From: Clavelina lepadiformis
Taxonomy: Eukaryota > Chordata > Ascidiacea > Aplousobranchia > Clavelinidae
Direction of reading: 5' to 3'
Assembly (NCBI RefSeq): GCF_947623445.1
Contig: NC_135243.1
Span: 17,368,479-17,432,478, forward strand
Length of the DNA: 64,000 nucleotides
Positions 7,994 to 19,252 of this stretch are shown here, piece after piece. Positions within the stretch are counted from its first letter, which is position 1. Every line of letters begins with the position of its first letter. The notes beneath the pieces were generated by a model that worked only from the letters and a program-made list of their open reading frames with translations, did not search any database and was not told the origin of the DNA. The translations under genes were made by a program, and so were the position numbers.

Positions 7994-10900
7994 ATGACGA
8001 CAATCAAAAACATGGACAATTCTCTAACCTTAACCACAATAAACTGCAATGGACTTACCAAATCCCTTCAGCATATCCCCTTCTTCATCCGAAAATATCA
8101 CATCGACATTTTGGCTATTCAGGAAGCCCACAGAATTGACGAAAAACAACTCCGGATCTGGCAAACAAGAAACAATCTGACTGTTTTTACCAATGCCCCA
8201 GACAAAAGAGAGAGAAATAAATATTTCAAAGCTGGAACAGTCTTAATAATACCGAATAATGTAGCTTCACAGGTCAAACATCACGAAATTATCTCGAAAT
8301 ACCGTTCACAAATGATTAAATTAGAAATTGACAGCAAGGCAATCATAATTGTCAACTCTTATCTTACCTCTGGTACTTCCTCCTCCTCGTCCATAGAAAG
8401 AATTCAACAACTGGAAGACATCTACCAACACCTCATCGCCACCCCCCATGTCGACATCATCTGGCTAGGAGATTTCAACTTCGTTCTGGAAAACAATGAC
8501 ACAATTAACAAAATTACCATCCGAAATGACCACAGGAAAATGACAGAATGTATACAACTACTTGACATCGTCGACTCCTTCCGTCTTCTCCACCCAAATC
8601 AAAAAAGTTACTCATACATCACCGCAAAAGCCAGCACCAGAATAGATAGAATCTATTGCAGTAAATCTCTGACATCCAAACTTCAACAATCAATATATAT
8701 CTCCACAGCGCATCTCTCGGATCACATCTTTGGAAACCTAATCTCACTTCAAACATCTCACTCAAGACCCAACTGTCAATATAAAAAAACACACTGGAAA
8801 CTGAACGACTCCCTACTGGAAGACCCACATATATGTAAACAACTAAAGAATGAAATTCTCCTTTTTGCAAAAAAACCTCTCCATGCGAAGCATCCACTAA
8901 TGTGGTGGGAAATGCTCAAAAAAAATATCAAAAGAATCATTATTCACCTGGCCAGCAGGAAGAAAAAGAAAATTCAAACAATCATAAACAATCATCAAAG
9001 CAAACTGGAAACTCTCAACGTCAACCTCCTCCCACAGTCAAACCAAGAAATCATCCAAATTAAGCAGAAAATACAAAGATTACAAGAAGAACTACACAAT
9101 GGAGACCGAATCAGAGCCAGAATCACAGCTGTCACCGACAACGAAGCCCCTTCCCAAATTTTTAAATTAATGGAAAAAAAAAAACAACGGAAACTAAACA
9201 TCAACCAATTACAATTAGACGAAACCGACGAAGATTCCATCACCAATAATCCTATATCAATTCAAAATACCATTCATGAATTCTACACCCATTTATGGAC
9301 CAAAAATGACAACCAAAACCACATCGACGAAGAAGAAGAACTATCCCATTACCTATCAAGCATTCCTTCACTACCACCTGATTCCCAAACAACACCCTCC
9401 CCATTTATACACATCTCAGAAGTCAAAGCAGCTATAATACGCCTAAATAAAGACTCCTCACCTGGATTGGATGGCCTCACTGCCCGCTTTTATCAACATT
9501 TTTCGGAAATCTTGGCACCCCTCCTTCAAGAAAATTTTAACAACTGTTATTTCAGCTCCAGCTTGACTGAGTCACAGCGATCCGCAATCATTCGTCTTAT
9601 CCCAAAATCTGGAAACAAACTACTAATCAAAAACTGGAGACCCATATCTATTCTCAATATGGACTATAAAATTCTCAGTATAATACTAAAAAATAGACTT
9701 ACCCCTCTTGTGACAAATTTTATTCTAGACACCCAACAATGCGGTATCCCCGGAAGATCAATAGACACCATTCTCCTCAACATCCAAGCGGCACTGGAAC
9801 AAGAAAAGGACAATCAAGACGGACTAGCCATTTTAAAATTAGATTTTACCAAAGCTTTCGATAAAGTGAACCACAATTTCTTTATTAGACTTCTCAACAA
9901 AATGAATATACCCAGTTCCATAGTAAACTGGATCAAAATAATTTATGACAAACCCCTCGCTTTCATTCAGACTGCACACGGTCTCTCTCAAGGAATCACA
10001 ATCTCTTGCGGCGTCCGACAAGGATGCCCACTCAGCATGCTGATATTTACCATAGTCACCAATGTGTTGGCCCTTAAAATCTCGAATGTTCCTCTTCCGA
10101 ACTGCCCAACAGTACGATCTGTTCATCTCAACCTTCAACAATACGCAGACGATACAATCCTTTTGGCCAAGAATACATCCACAGTTGCAGAAGCTCTGAA
10201 AATCATCAAAAAGTTTAGTCATTTTTCCGGACTCAAGCTGAATGAAAACAAATCCATGTTCTATATATCAACAGACAAATTAAAAACTCAAATCAGTCAG
10301 AAATTTCCAAACATTCCAATCGCCGCTACAATAACAATTCTCGGAATCACCTTTTCACTGACAGAAGACTCTGCTACTCTCAACTGGGAAAAAACTCTAT
10401 GCACCCTCAAGAAATTAAACAACCTTCATAAAACAAGAAGACTCTCAATTCTCGGAAGAAAATATATTATAAACTCCCTCTTTCTACCTCACATCATGCG
10501 GACAGCAACACTATTTATACCACCAAGTAAAATTCGAAATTCAATCTCCAACCTTATTTTCAAATTCCTTTGGTATCCCAGAAGATTAGAACCTTTAGCC
10601 AGAAGAAAACTGATCGCCCCTTTCAAACAAGGAGGTCTCCAAATCCTACATGCCCAGTCCCGGATCCAATCAGCCTTCCTGTACAAAATAAAACGTCTAT
10701 CCTCAGAAAATAATAAAAACAGTTTCTTTTCAAATTGGGCAAAACACAATATTGGGACCAAACTAATGAAAATTGCTCCAAATCTTTTTTCAAATGCCAT
10801 CAAATACAGACCACAACCAAATTTTACCTGGACAAAGACTCTGGACATTTATGATCAGGCCAATAATAACAAAAAGATTATGCTACTCGAAGAATACAAT

Positions 10901-11482
10901 CAGAAGACCTTATACCAGCTAATCCTAAACGACCACCAATCTCCCTCCATAATTTACAGTCAGCAGCAAAACATGATCTCATGGAAAAATATAAACCTAA
11001 AAAATACAAGAAAATGGACACCAACACTAATGCAAAGAAGCCATTCATATCTGATCGCCCATCGAGGCTTTCTCTGGGGATCCTTTTACAAGAAGAAGAA
11101 ATTATTCACAACTTCAAAGCAAGAAATTCGTTTAACAGACTGCAAATTCTGCAAATCTCAGAAAGATGACATCACCCATGTATTAATTGAATGCCCCATA
11201 GCCAAAGAAATTCTCTCTCACATTCAATCAGATTTACTACAATGGTTTACAATAAATACCCCTCTCCACCAAAATTTAATTCTCTACAATAGCTTTCAAA
11301 AAGATACCAAAGACTCGGAAAAAATCCTACACTATCTGAACATTTTCAAATCAACCCTTATAGCACATAAAGAAGCCCTAGATGAAGAAAATTCCTACAT
11401 GACAGACAAAACTACGACAACCAACAGCATCCTCTGGAAAATTCGAACAAAATTTAAAAGACATTATCTCCTGGAAGATTGA
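7994..11482 (+). CDS. LINE-B ORF2: APE endonuclease - reverse transcriptase
   Basis: 1162 aa, a usual ORF2 length for L1/Tx1. It nicks target DNA and primes cDNA synthesis from the nick. APE endonuclease, residues ~10-250: NCNG with N17, catalytic E44 (AIQEAH), GDFN 159-162, RIDR 216-219, and SDH with D243 and H244. Basic, coiled linker ~300-380. RT ~450-760: SPGLDGL, NWRPISILN, motif A LDFTKAFDKVNH (D617), GVRQGCPLSM and YADD 717-720 (catalytic D719, D720). C-terminal knuckle C-x2-C-x8-H-x4-C at C1050, C1053, H1062 and C1067. All catalytic residues I can check are present. Target choice (U2 nt 45/46) is presumably set by the endonuclease domain, as known for other APE site-specific LINEs. 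ORF2 translation must restart after ORF1; no slippery overlap is seen. Confidence 0.95.
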   Translation: MTTIKNMDNSLTLTTINCNGLTKSLQHIPFFIRKYHIDILAIQEAHRIDEKQLRIWQTRNNLTVFTNAPDKRERNKYFKAGTVLIIPNNVASQVKHHEIISKYRSQMIKLEIDSKAIIIVNSYLTSGTSSSSSIERIQQLEDIYQHLIATPHVDIIWLGDFNFVLENNDTINKITIRNDHRKMTECIQLLDIVDSFRLLHPNQKSYSYITAKASTRIDRIYCSKSLTSKLQQSIYISTAHLSDHIFGNLISLQTSHSRPNCQYKKTHWKLNDSLLEDPHICKQLKNEILLFAKKPLHAKHPLMWWEMLKKNIKRIIIHLASRKKKKIQTIINNHQSKLETLNVNLLPQSNQEIIQIKQKIQRLQEELHNGDRIRARITAVTDNEAPSQIFKLMEKKKQRKLNINQLQLDETDEDSITNNPISIQNTIHEFYTHLWTKNDNQNHIDEEEELSHYLSSIPSLPPDSQTTPSPFIHISEVKAAIIRLNKDSSPGLDGLTARFYQHFSEILAPLLQENFNNCYFSSSLTESQRSAIIRLIPKSGNKLLIKNWRPISILNMDYKILSIILKNRLTPLVTNFILDTQQCGIPGRSIDTILLNIQAALEQEKDNQDGLAILKLDFTKAFDKVNHNFFIRLLNKMNIPSSIVNWIKIIYDKPLAFIQTAHGLSQGITISCGVRQGCPLSMLIFTIVTNVLALKISNVPLPNCPTVRSVHLNLQQYADDTILLAKNTSTVAEALKIIKKFSHFSGLKLNENKSMFYISTDKLKTQISQKFPNIPIAATITILGITFSLTEDSATLNWEKTLCTLKKLNNLHKTRRLSILGRKYIINSLFLPHIMRTATLFIPPSKIRNSISNLIFKFLWYPRRLEPLARRKLIAPFKQGGLQILHAQSRIQSAFLYKIKRLSSENNKNSFFSNWAKHNIGTKLMKIAPNLFSNAIKYRPQPNFTWTKTLDIYDQANNNKKIMLLEEYNQKTLYQLILNDHQSPSIIYSQQQNMISWKNINLKNTRKWTPTLMQRSHSYLIAHRGFLWGSFYKKKKLFTTSKQEIRLTDCKFCKSQKDDITHVLIECPIAKEILSHIQSDLLQWFTINTPLHQNLILYNSFQKDTKDSEKILHYLNIFKSTLIAHKEALDEENSYMTDKTTTTNSILWKIRTKFKRHYLLED

Positions 11483-12047
11483 ACTCTCCTCTCGCCCACC
11501 AACAACAAACTCAAGATAAACAAGAAGAAGACTCTGCTTATTCTACACCTCTAATCTATACAATTCTCACCCTTCGTTATATAATGTACTTACTTCTTTC
11601 ACCCCCAAAACCCACTAAATATAACTTCCCCCCTCATTATAGAAACTATATTTTATCACACAACTAGGCCTAGAAATTTTTCGATGCCCCCTCTTAAACT
11701 TTTGCAAATATCCATTTGTTTTTTTTGTCTACTGTAAAACATATCTTATTGTAAATGTACTCTTTATTCTGAAATGTATACCATAACTACATAACCCCCT
11801 CTTTTTTTTATCTACTTTCATCATAAATTATGAAACTTAACATAATATGTATATACTTATTGTAATTACCTGAAACCTGAAAATTCATCATCTTCAACAA
11901 CTTCTCAAACTTCTTCATGGACTGCACAACGAAATGAACATTACTCTACTTATACTGAAACCAACCATGATGATGATAATCCATTTGCAATGCCTTTACA
12001 ATCCAAAATGATGAAACAACACCATGCATGAACTCCACCCATAACTA
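11483..12047 (+). other. LINE-B 3' UTR, first part
   Basis: AT-rich with pyrimidine-rich blocks and scattered TAGGCCTAG; no convincing coding potential. The 62-codon frame over the ORF2 stop has no known feature. Confidence 0.7.
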
Positions 12048-12385
12048 AATCATCAATTACAACTTACAACCTGAAAAAAACTGATCAAAAACACTGGAAT
12101 ATCCTACTGGACATGATGTTGTACATGAAACATGCAACCCCACGCCGGTAAACTATATTACTACCTGTATTTTGCTCATAAATATGTGTATATATATGTA
12201 AATATGTGTACTATATATACCATATCTAAAATTCTCAATTGCCACCTATAACCTGGGAAAAACCGGTTTAAAACACTGAATTATCCTTTTAACCAATATA
12301 TAATACATGAAACATGCAACCTCATAATGGTAATCCATATTATTAACTGTTTTTTACTGATAAATGTATGTGTAACATGTATTAA
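12048..12385 (+). repeat. Imperfect ~182-bp tandem repeat in LINE-B 3' UTR
   Basis: Two diverged copies, aligned by ACATGAAACATGCAACC at about 12123 and 12305, each preceded by a CTGAAAAAA/CTGGGAAAAA-type segment and AAACACTG. The sequence differs from the tandem repeat of LINE-A, but the period and position are alike. Confidence 0.65.
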
Positions 12386-12428
12386 CCTCTCCCAATCTTG
12401 GCCTAATCAAAAACCGTACCGGCTTTTT

Positions 12429-12716
12429 CCTGGGATTCCCCTAATGCAATCACTTCTCAAATCATATAATTTCGGCAAAATTCATATAATTCATAATAAC
12501 TATTTTAATTTTTACTGGTTTTAACTGGAAAAATTACGGATTGGAATATCAATGCTCTATTGTCGTTCTTATGCATGGAAATGTGTTTCTACATCACCTA
12601 TAACCTACTGTGCTTATATTTTCTCATTTATTGTATATCGGACTTACCATATTATGACCACGTCTCCTTGGAATTTCCCAAATGTGAAATCTCAATTTAA
12701 TCCGCAAAATATTTTC
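12429..12716 (+). repeat. Duplicated 3'-terminal motif of LINE-B
   Basis: Copy 1 at about 12429-12500 (GGGATTCCCCTAATG, AAATCATATAAT, TTCATATAATTCATAATAAC) and a shorter copy 2 at 12666-12716 (TTGGAATTTCCCAAATGTG). Both match the LINE-A pair at 2826-3158. The last bases before the tail (ATCGTTAG) also resemble LINE-A (AACGTTAATAG). Confidence 0.6.
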
Positions 12717-12806
12717 TTTCCTGCTTGTTAAACCCGAAAACTATATTGTTTTTTTCTTTATTATTGAATTTTAATATCGTTAGAAAAAAAAAAAAAAAAA
12801 AAAAAA

Positions 12807-12819
12807 GTGTAGTATCTGT
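12807..12819 (+). repeat. LINE-B target site duplication, right copy
   Basis: GTGTAGTATCTGT directly after the 23-A tail, identical to 6450-6462. U2 sequence resumes here without loss. Confidence 0.9.
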
Positions 12820-12964
12820 TCTTCTCAGTTTAATCCCTGGGACGCAGTTCATTGAACTGCTCTTCGATTAAACGGATTTTTGAACGGTGAACGACGCTAG
12901 GCGCTTGCGCCTGCTCGTTTGAGGGTTGTGCAGCTATTGCAGTACCTGCTGCTTCGGCCCATCT
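12807..12964 (+). pseudogene. U2 snRNA gene, 3' fragment (nt 33-190) left by LINE-B insertion
   Basis: Identical to the 3' part of whole copies, including the 3' box beyond it, but cut off from its promoter by 6.3 kb of LINE-B. Confidence 0.92.
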
Positions 12965-13560
12965 CCCACCCTGGTGGGATACTCTTGTTTGTATTAAAGT
13001 AGTCTGAGGAAAAGAAGAAGAGGAGGAGAAGGAGGGGAAAAAAAAAAAAAAAAAAAAGAAGACGATGGGCGGATGGATTGATCGATGTCAAACGATCGAT
13101 TAATGTCTATGGGATAAATGTTGTACACCTGCGTCACGGGTAAAATGAGAAATTGACTGTCGGCCCTGTGTGACAGCAGGAATGGTTTGATAAAATGGAT
13201 AAATCCCCGATTTATCTTGTGAAAGTTTCTTCAAGTCAACTGTGCTGCTGCTGCTGTTACTACATTTGTTGTGAGTACTAATGAAAGCGATCGTTTTAGG
13301 GTATTTCCCAGTTTGATAGCAAAAAGCTGAAAAATGCAAGAAATGGCCTCCACGGGATAGACACAAAATATCTCCACTGTCACGGTCCAATAACCATCAA
13401 GCAGCAAATCATGTGACTGGGCGGCGGCCAGAAGATTGTCGTCTGTCTGCTGGCTGGTTGAGTTCGTCAGTTTGGCGTCTTGTGGCGGGCGATATAGGAA
13501 CGTTTGGAGGTCGAGGAGGATTTTGAGAAGAATAAAAAGAGTCCGGGAAGATTTAGAGGT

Positions 13561-13750
13561 ATCGCTTCTCGGCTCTCAAGAGCTAAGATCAAGTGTAGTA
13601 TCTGTTCTTCTCAGTTTAATCCCTGGGACGCAGTTCATTGAACTGCTCTTCGATTAAACGGATTTTTGAACGGTGAACGACGCTAGGCGCTTGCGCCTGC
13701 TCGTTTGAGGGTTGTGCAGCTATTGCAGTACCTGCTGCTTCGGCCCATCT
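13561..13750 (+). ncRNA. U2: U2 snRNA, plus array copy 4
   Basis: First whole gene after LINE-B; sequence as copy 1. Confidence 0.95.
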
Positions 13751-14346
13751 CCCACCCTGGTGGGATACTCTTGTTTGTATTAAAGTAGTCTGAGGAAAAG
13801 AAGAAGAGGAGGAGAAGGAGGGGAAAAAAAAAAAAAAAAAAAAGAAGACGATGGGCGGATGGATTGATCGATGTCAAACGATCGATTAATGTCTATGGGA
13901 TAAATGTTGTACACCTGCGTCACGGGTAAAATGAGAAATTGACTGTCGGCCCTGTGTGACAGCAGGAATGGTTTGATAAAATGGATAAATCCCCGATTTA
14001 TCTTGTGAAAGTTTCTTCAAGTCAACTGTGCTGCTGCTGCTGTTACTACATTTGTTGTGAGTACTAATGAAAGCGATCGTTTTAGGGTATTTCCCAGTTT
14101 GATAGCAAAAAGCTGAAAAATGCAAGAAATGGCCTCCACGGGATAGACACAAAATATCTCCACTGTCACGGTCCAATAACCATCAAGCAGCAAATCATGT
14201 GACTGGGCGGCGGCCAGAAGATTGTCGTCTGTCTGCTGGCTGGTTGAGTTCGTCAGTTTGGCGTCTTGTGGCGGGCGATATAGGAACGTTTGGAGGTCGA
14301 GGAGGATTTTGAGAAGAATAAAAAGAGTCCGGGAAGATTTAGAGGT

Positions 14347-14536
14347 ATCGCTTCTCGGCTCTCAAGAGCTAAGATCAAGTGTAGTATCTGTTCTTCTCAG
14401 TTTAATCCCTGGGACGCAGTTCATTGAACTGCTCTTCGATTAAACGGATTTTTGAACGGTGAACGACGCTAGGCGCTTGCGCCTGCTCGTTTGAGGGTTG
14501 TGCAGCTATTGCAGTACCTGCTGCTTCGGCCCATCT
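14347..14536 (+). ncRNA. U2: U2 snRNA, plus array copy 5
   Basis: As copy 1; 786 bp after copy 4. Confidence 0.95.
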
Positions 14537-15132
14537 CCCACCCTGGTGGGATACTCTTGTTTGTATTAAAGTAGTCTGAGGAAAAGAAGAAGAGGAGGAG
14601 AAGGAGGGGAAAAAAAAAAAAAAAAAAAAGAAGACGATGGGCGGATGGATTGATCGATGTCAAACGATCGATTAATGTCTATGGGATAAATGTTGTACAC
14701 CTGCGTCACGGGTAAAATGAGAAATTGACTGTCGGCCCTGTGTGACAGCAGGAATGGTTTGATAAAATGGATAAATCCCCGATTTATCTTGTGAAAGTTT
14801 CTTCAAGTCAACTGTGCTGCTGCTGCTGTTACTACATTTGTTGTGAGTACTAATGAAAGCGATCGTTTTAGGGTATTTCCCAGTTTGATAGCAAAAAGCT
14901 GAAAAATGCAAGAAATGGCCTCCACGGGATAGACACAAAATATCTCCACTGTCACGGTCCAATAACCATCAAGCAGCAAATCATGTGACTGGGCGGCGGC
15001 CAGAAGATTGTCGTCTGTCTGCTGGCTGGTTGAGTTCGTCAGTTTGGCGTCTTGTGGCGGGCGATATAGGAACGTTTGGAGGTCGAGGAGGATTTTGAGA
15101 AGAATAAAAAGAGTCCGGGAAGATTTAGAGGT

Positions 15133-15322
15133 ATCGCTTCTCGGCTCTCAAGAGCTAAGATCAAGTGTAGTATCTGTTCTTCTCAGTTTAATCCCTGGGA
15201 CGCAGTTCATTGAACTGCTCTTCGATTAAACGGATTTTTGAACGGTGAACGACGCTAGGCGCTTGCGCCTGCTCGTTTGAGGGTTGTGCAGCTATTGCAG
15301 TACCTGCTGCTTCGGCCCATCT
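15133..15322 (+). ncRNA. U2: U2 snRNA, plus array copy 6
   Basis: As copy 1. Confidence 0.95.
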
Positions 15323-15918
15323 CCCACCCTGGTGGGATACTCTTGTTTGTATTAAAGTAGTCTGAGGAAAAGAAGAAGAGGAGGAGAAGGAGGGGAAAAA
15401 AAAAAAAAAAAAAAAGAAGACGATGGGCGGATGGATTGATCGATGTCAAACGATCGATTAATGTCTATGGGATAAATGTTGTACACCTGCGTCACGGGTA
15501 AAATGAGAAATTGACTGTCGGCCCTGTGTGACAGCAGGAATGGTTTGATAAAATGGATAAATCCCCGATTTATCTTGTGAAAGTTTCTTCAAGTCAACTG
15601 TGCTGCTGCTGCTGTTACTACATTTGTTGTGAGTACTAATGAAAGCGATCGTTTTAGGGTATTTCCCAGTTTGATAGCAAAAAGCTGAAAAATGCAAGAA
15701 ATGGCCTCCACGGGATAGACACAAAATATCTCCACTGTCACGGTCCAATAACCATCAAGCAGCAAATCATGTGACTGGGCGGCGGCCAGAAGATTGTCGT
15801 CTGTCTGCTGGCTGGTTGAGTTCGTCAGTTTGGCGTCTTGTGGCGGGCGATATAGGAACGTTTGGAGGTCGAGGAGGATTTTGAGAAGAATAAAAAGAGT
15901 CCGGGAAGATTTAGAGGT

Positions 15919-16108
15919 ATCGCTTCTCGGCTCTCAAGAGCTAAGATCAAGTGTAGTATCTGTTCTTCTCAGTTTAATCCCTGGGACGCAGTTCATTGAA
16001 CTGCTCTTCGATTAAACGGATTTTTGAACGGTGAACGACGCTAGGCGCTTGCGCCTGCTCGTTTGAGGGTTGTGCAGCTATTGCAGTACCTGCTGCTTCG
16101 GCCCATCT
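15919..16108 (+). ncRNA. U2: U2 snRNA, plus array copy 7
   Basis: As copy 1. Confidence 0.95.
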
Positions 16109-16704
16109 CCCACCCTGGTGGGATACTCTTGTTTGTATTAAAGTAGTCTGAGGAAAAGAAGAAGAGGAGGAGAAGGAGGGGAAAAAAAAAAAAAAAAAAA
16201 AGAAGACGATGGGCGGATGGATTGATCGATGTCAAACGATCGATTAATGTCTATGGGATAAATGTTGTACACCTGCGTCACGGGTAAAATGAGAAATTGA
16301 CTGTCGGCCCTGTGTGACAGCAGGAATGGTTTGATAAAATGGATAAATCCCCGATTTATCTTGTGAAAGTTTCTTCAAGTCAACTGTGCTGCTGCTGCTG
16401 TTACTACATTTGTTGTGAGTACTAATGAAAGCGATCGTTTTAGGGTATTTCCCAGTTTGATAGCAAAAAGCTGAAAAATGCAAGAAATGGCCTCCACGGG
16501 ATAGACACAAAATATCTCCACTGTCACGGTCCAATAACCATCAAGCAGCAAATCATGTGACTGGGCGGCGGCCAGAAGATTGTCGTCTGTCTGCTGGCTG
16601 GTTGAGTTCGTCAGTTTGGCGTCTTGTGGCGGGCGATATAGGAACGTTTGGAGGTCGAGGAGGATTTTGAGAAGAATAAAAAGAGTCCGGGAAGATTTAG
16701 AGGT

Positions 16705-16894
16705 ATCGCTTCTCGGCTCTCAAGAGCTAAGATCAAGTGTAGTATCTGTTCTTCTCAGTTTAATCCCTGGGACGCAGTTCATTGAACTGCTCTTCGATTA
16801 AACGGATTTTTGAACGGTGAACGACGCTAGGCGCTTGCGCCTGCTCGTTTGAGGGTTGTGCAGCTATTGCAGTACCTGCTGCTTCGGCCCATCT
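16705..16894 (+). ncRNA. U2: U2 snRNA, plus array copy 8
   Basis: As copy 1. Confidence 0.95.
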
Positions 16895-17490
16895 CCCACC
16901 CTGGTGGGATACTCTTGTTTGTATTAAAGTAGTCTGAGGAAAAGAAGAAGAGGAGGAGAAGGAGGGGAAAAAAAAAAAAAAAAAAAAGAAGACGATGGGC
17001 GGATGGATTGATCGATGTCAAACGATCGATTAATGTCTATGGGATAAATGTTGTACACCTGCGTCACGGGTAAAATGAGAAATTGACTGTCGGCCCTGTG
17101 TGACAGCAGGAATGGTTTGATAAAATGGATAAATCCCCGATTTATCTTGTGAAAGTTTCTTCAAGTCAACTGTGCTGCTGCTGCTGTTACTACATTTGTT
17201 GTGAGTACTAATGAAAGCGATCGTTTTAGGGTATTTCCCAGTTTGATAGCAAAAAGCTGAAAAATGCAAGAAATGGCCTCCACGGGATAGACACAAAATA
17301 TCTCCACTGTCACGGTCCAATAACCATCAAGCAGCAAATCATGTGACTGGGCGGCGGCCAGAAGATTGTCGTCTGTCTGCTGGCTGGTTGAGTTCGTCAG
17401 TTTGGCGTCTTGTGGCGGGCGATATAGGAACGTTTGGAGGTCGAGGAGGATTTTGAGAAGAATAAAAAGAGTCCGGGAAGATTTAGAGGT

Positions 17491-17680
17491 ATCGCTTCTC
17501 GGCTCTCAAGAGCTAAGATCAAGTGTAGTATCTGTTCTTCTCAGTTTAATCCCTGGGACGCAGTTCATTGAACTGCTCTTCGATTAAACGGATTTTTGAA
17601 CGGTGAACGACGCTAGGCGCTTGCGCCTGCTCGTTTGAGGGTTGTGCAGCTATTGCAGTACCTGCTGCTTCGGCCCATCT
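17491..17680 (+). ncRNA. U2: U2 snRNA, plus array copy 9
   Basis: As copy 1. Confidence 0.95.
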
Positions 17681-18276
17681 CCCACCCTGGTGGGATACTC
17701 TTGTTTGTATTAAAGTAGTCTGAGGAAAAGAAGAAGAGGAGGAGAAGGAGGGGAAAAAAAAAAAAAAAAAAAAGAAGACGATGGGCGGATGGATTGATCG
17801 ATGTCAAACGATCGATTAATGTCTATGGGATAAATGTTGTACACCTGCGTCACGGGTAAAATGAGAAATTGACTGTCGGCCCTGTGTGACAGCAGGAATG
17901 GTTTGATAAAATGGATAAATCCCCGATTTATCTTGTGAAAGTTTCTTCAAGTCAACTGTGCTGCTGCTGCTGTTACTACATTTGTTGTGAGTACTAATGA
18001 AAGCGATCGTTTTAGGGTATTTCCCAGTTTGATAGCAAAAAGCTGAAAAATGCAAGAAATGGCCTCCACGGGATAGACACAAAATATCTCCACTGTCACG
18101 GTCCAATAACCATCAAGCAGCAAATCATGTGACTGGGCGGCGGCCAGAAGATTGTCGTCTGTCTGCTGGCTGGTTGAGTTCGTCAGTTTGGCGTCTTGTG
18201 GCGGGCGATATAGGAACGTTTGGAGGTCGAGGAGGATTTTGAGAAGAATAAAAAGAGTCCGGGAAGATTTAGAGGT

Positions 18277-18466
18277 ATCGCTTCTCGGCTCTCAAGAGCT
18301 AAGATCAAGTGTAGTATCTGTTCTTCTCAGTTTAATCCCTGGGACGCAGTTCATTGAACTGCTCTTCGATTAAACGGATTTTTGAACGGTGAACGACGCT
18401 AGGCGCTTGCGCCTGCTCGTTTGAGGGTTGTGCAGCTATTGCAGTACCTGCTGCTTCGGCCCATCT
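18277..18466 (+). ncRNA. U2: U2 snRNA, plus array copy 10
   Basis: As copy 1. Confidence 0.95.
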
Positions 18467-19062
18467 CCCACCCTGGTGGGATACTCTTGTTTGTATTAAA
18501 GTAGTCTGAGGAAAAGAAGAAGAGGAGGAGAAGGAGGGGAAAAAAAAAAAAAAAAAAAAGAAGACGATGGGCGGATGGATTGATCGATGTCAAACGATCG
18601 ATTAATGTCTATGGGATAAATGTTGTACACCTGCGTCACGGGTAAAATGAGAAATTGACTGTCGGCCCTGTGTGACAGCAGGAATGGTTTGATAAAATGG
18701 ATAAATCCCCGATTTATCTTGTGAAAGTTTCTTCAAGTCAACTGTGCTGCTGCTGCTGTTACTACATTTGTTGTGAGTACTAATGAAAGCGATCGTTTTA
18801 GGGTATTTCCCAGTTTGATAGCAAAAAGCTGAAAAATGCAAGAAATGGCCTCCACGGGATAGACACAAAATATCTCCACTGTCACGGTCCAATAACCATC
18901 AAGCAGCAAATCATGTGACTGGGCGGCGGCCAGAAGATTGTCGTCTGTCTGCTGGCTGGTTGAGTTCGTCAGTTTGGCGTCTTGTGGCGGGCGATATAGG
19001 AACGTTTGGAGGTCGAGGAGGATTTTGAGAAGAATAAAAAGAGTCCGGGAAGATTTAGAGGT

Positions 19063-19252
19063 ATCGCTTCTCGGCTCTCAAGAGCTAAGATCAAGTGTAG
19101 TATCTGTTCTTCTCAGTTTAATCCCTGGGACGCAGTTCATTGAACTGCTCTTCGATTAAACGGATTTTTGAACGGTGAACGACGCTAGGCGCTTGCGCCT
19201 GCTCGTTTGAGGGTTGTGCAGCTATTGCAGTACCTGCTGCTTCGGCCCATCT
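19063..19252 (+). ncRNA. U2: U2 snRNA, plus array copy 11
   Basis: As copy 1. Confidence 0.95.

Larger units (their letters stand above)
6463..12806 (+). mobile_element. LINE-B: complete Keno-like (Tx1-clade) non-LTR retrotransposon inserted in a U2 snRNA gene
   Basis: About 6.34 kb: 5' UTR 6463-6898, ORF1 6899-7951, ORF2 7994-11482, 3' UTR 11483-12783, and a 23-A tail 12784-12806. A perfect 13-bp target duplication flanks it, and the U2 array continues in register on both sides. Both ORFs are open and carry all expected landmarks, so the copy is young and may be active. An APE endonuclease plus a CCHC ORF1 places it in the L1/Tx1 group. Keno is the Tx1-clade family described from U2 genes. 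Utopia, the other U2-targeting family, has a restriction-like endonuclease and does not fit. Name assignment needs a tree and a database comparison. Confidence 0.93.

Noticed and set aside
11479-11667. Small frame overlapping the ORF2 stop as a third LINE ORF
   Set aside because: 62 codons with no motif, and no counterpart after ORF2 in LINE-A.
6463-12806. LINE-B as a member of the Utopia U2-targeting family
   Set aside because: Utopia has a C-terminal restriction-like endonuclease; this ORF2 has an N-terminal APE domain (NCNG, E44, GDFN, SDH).
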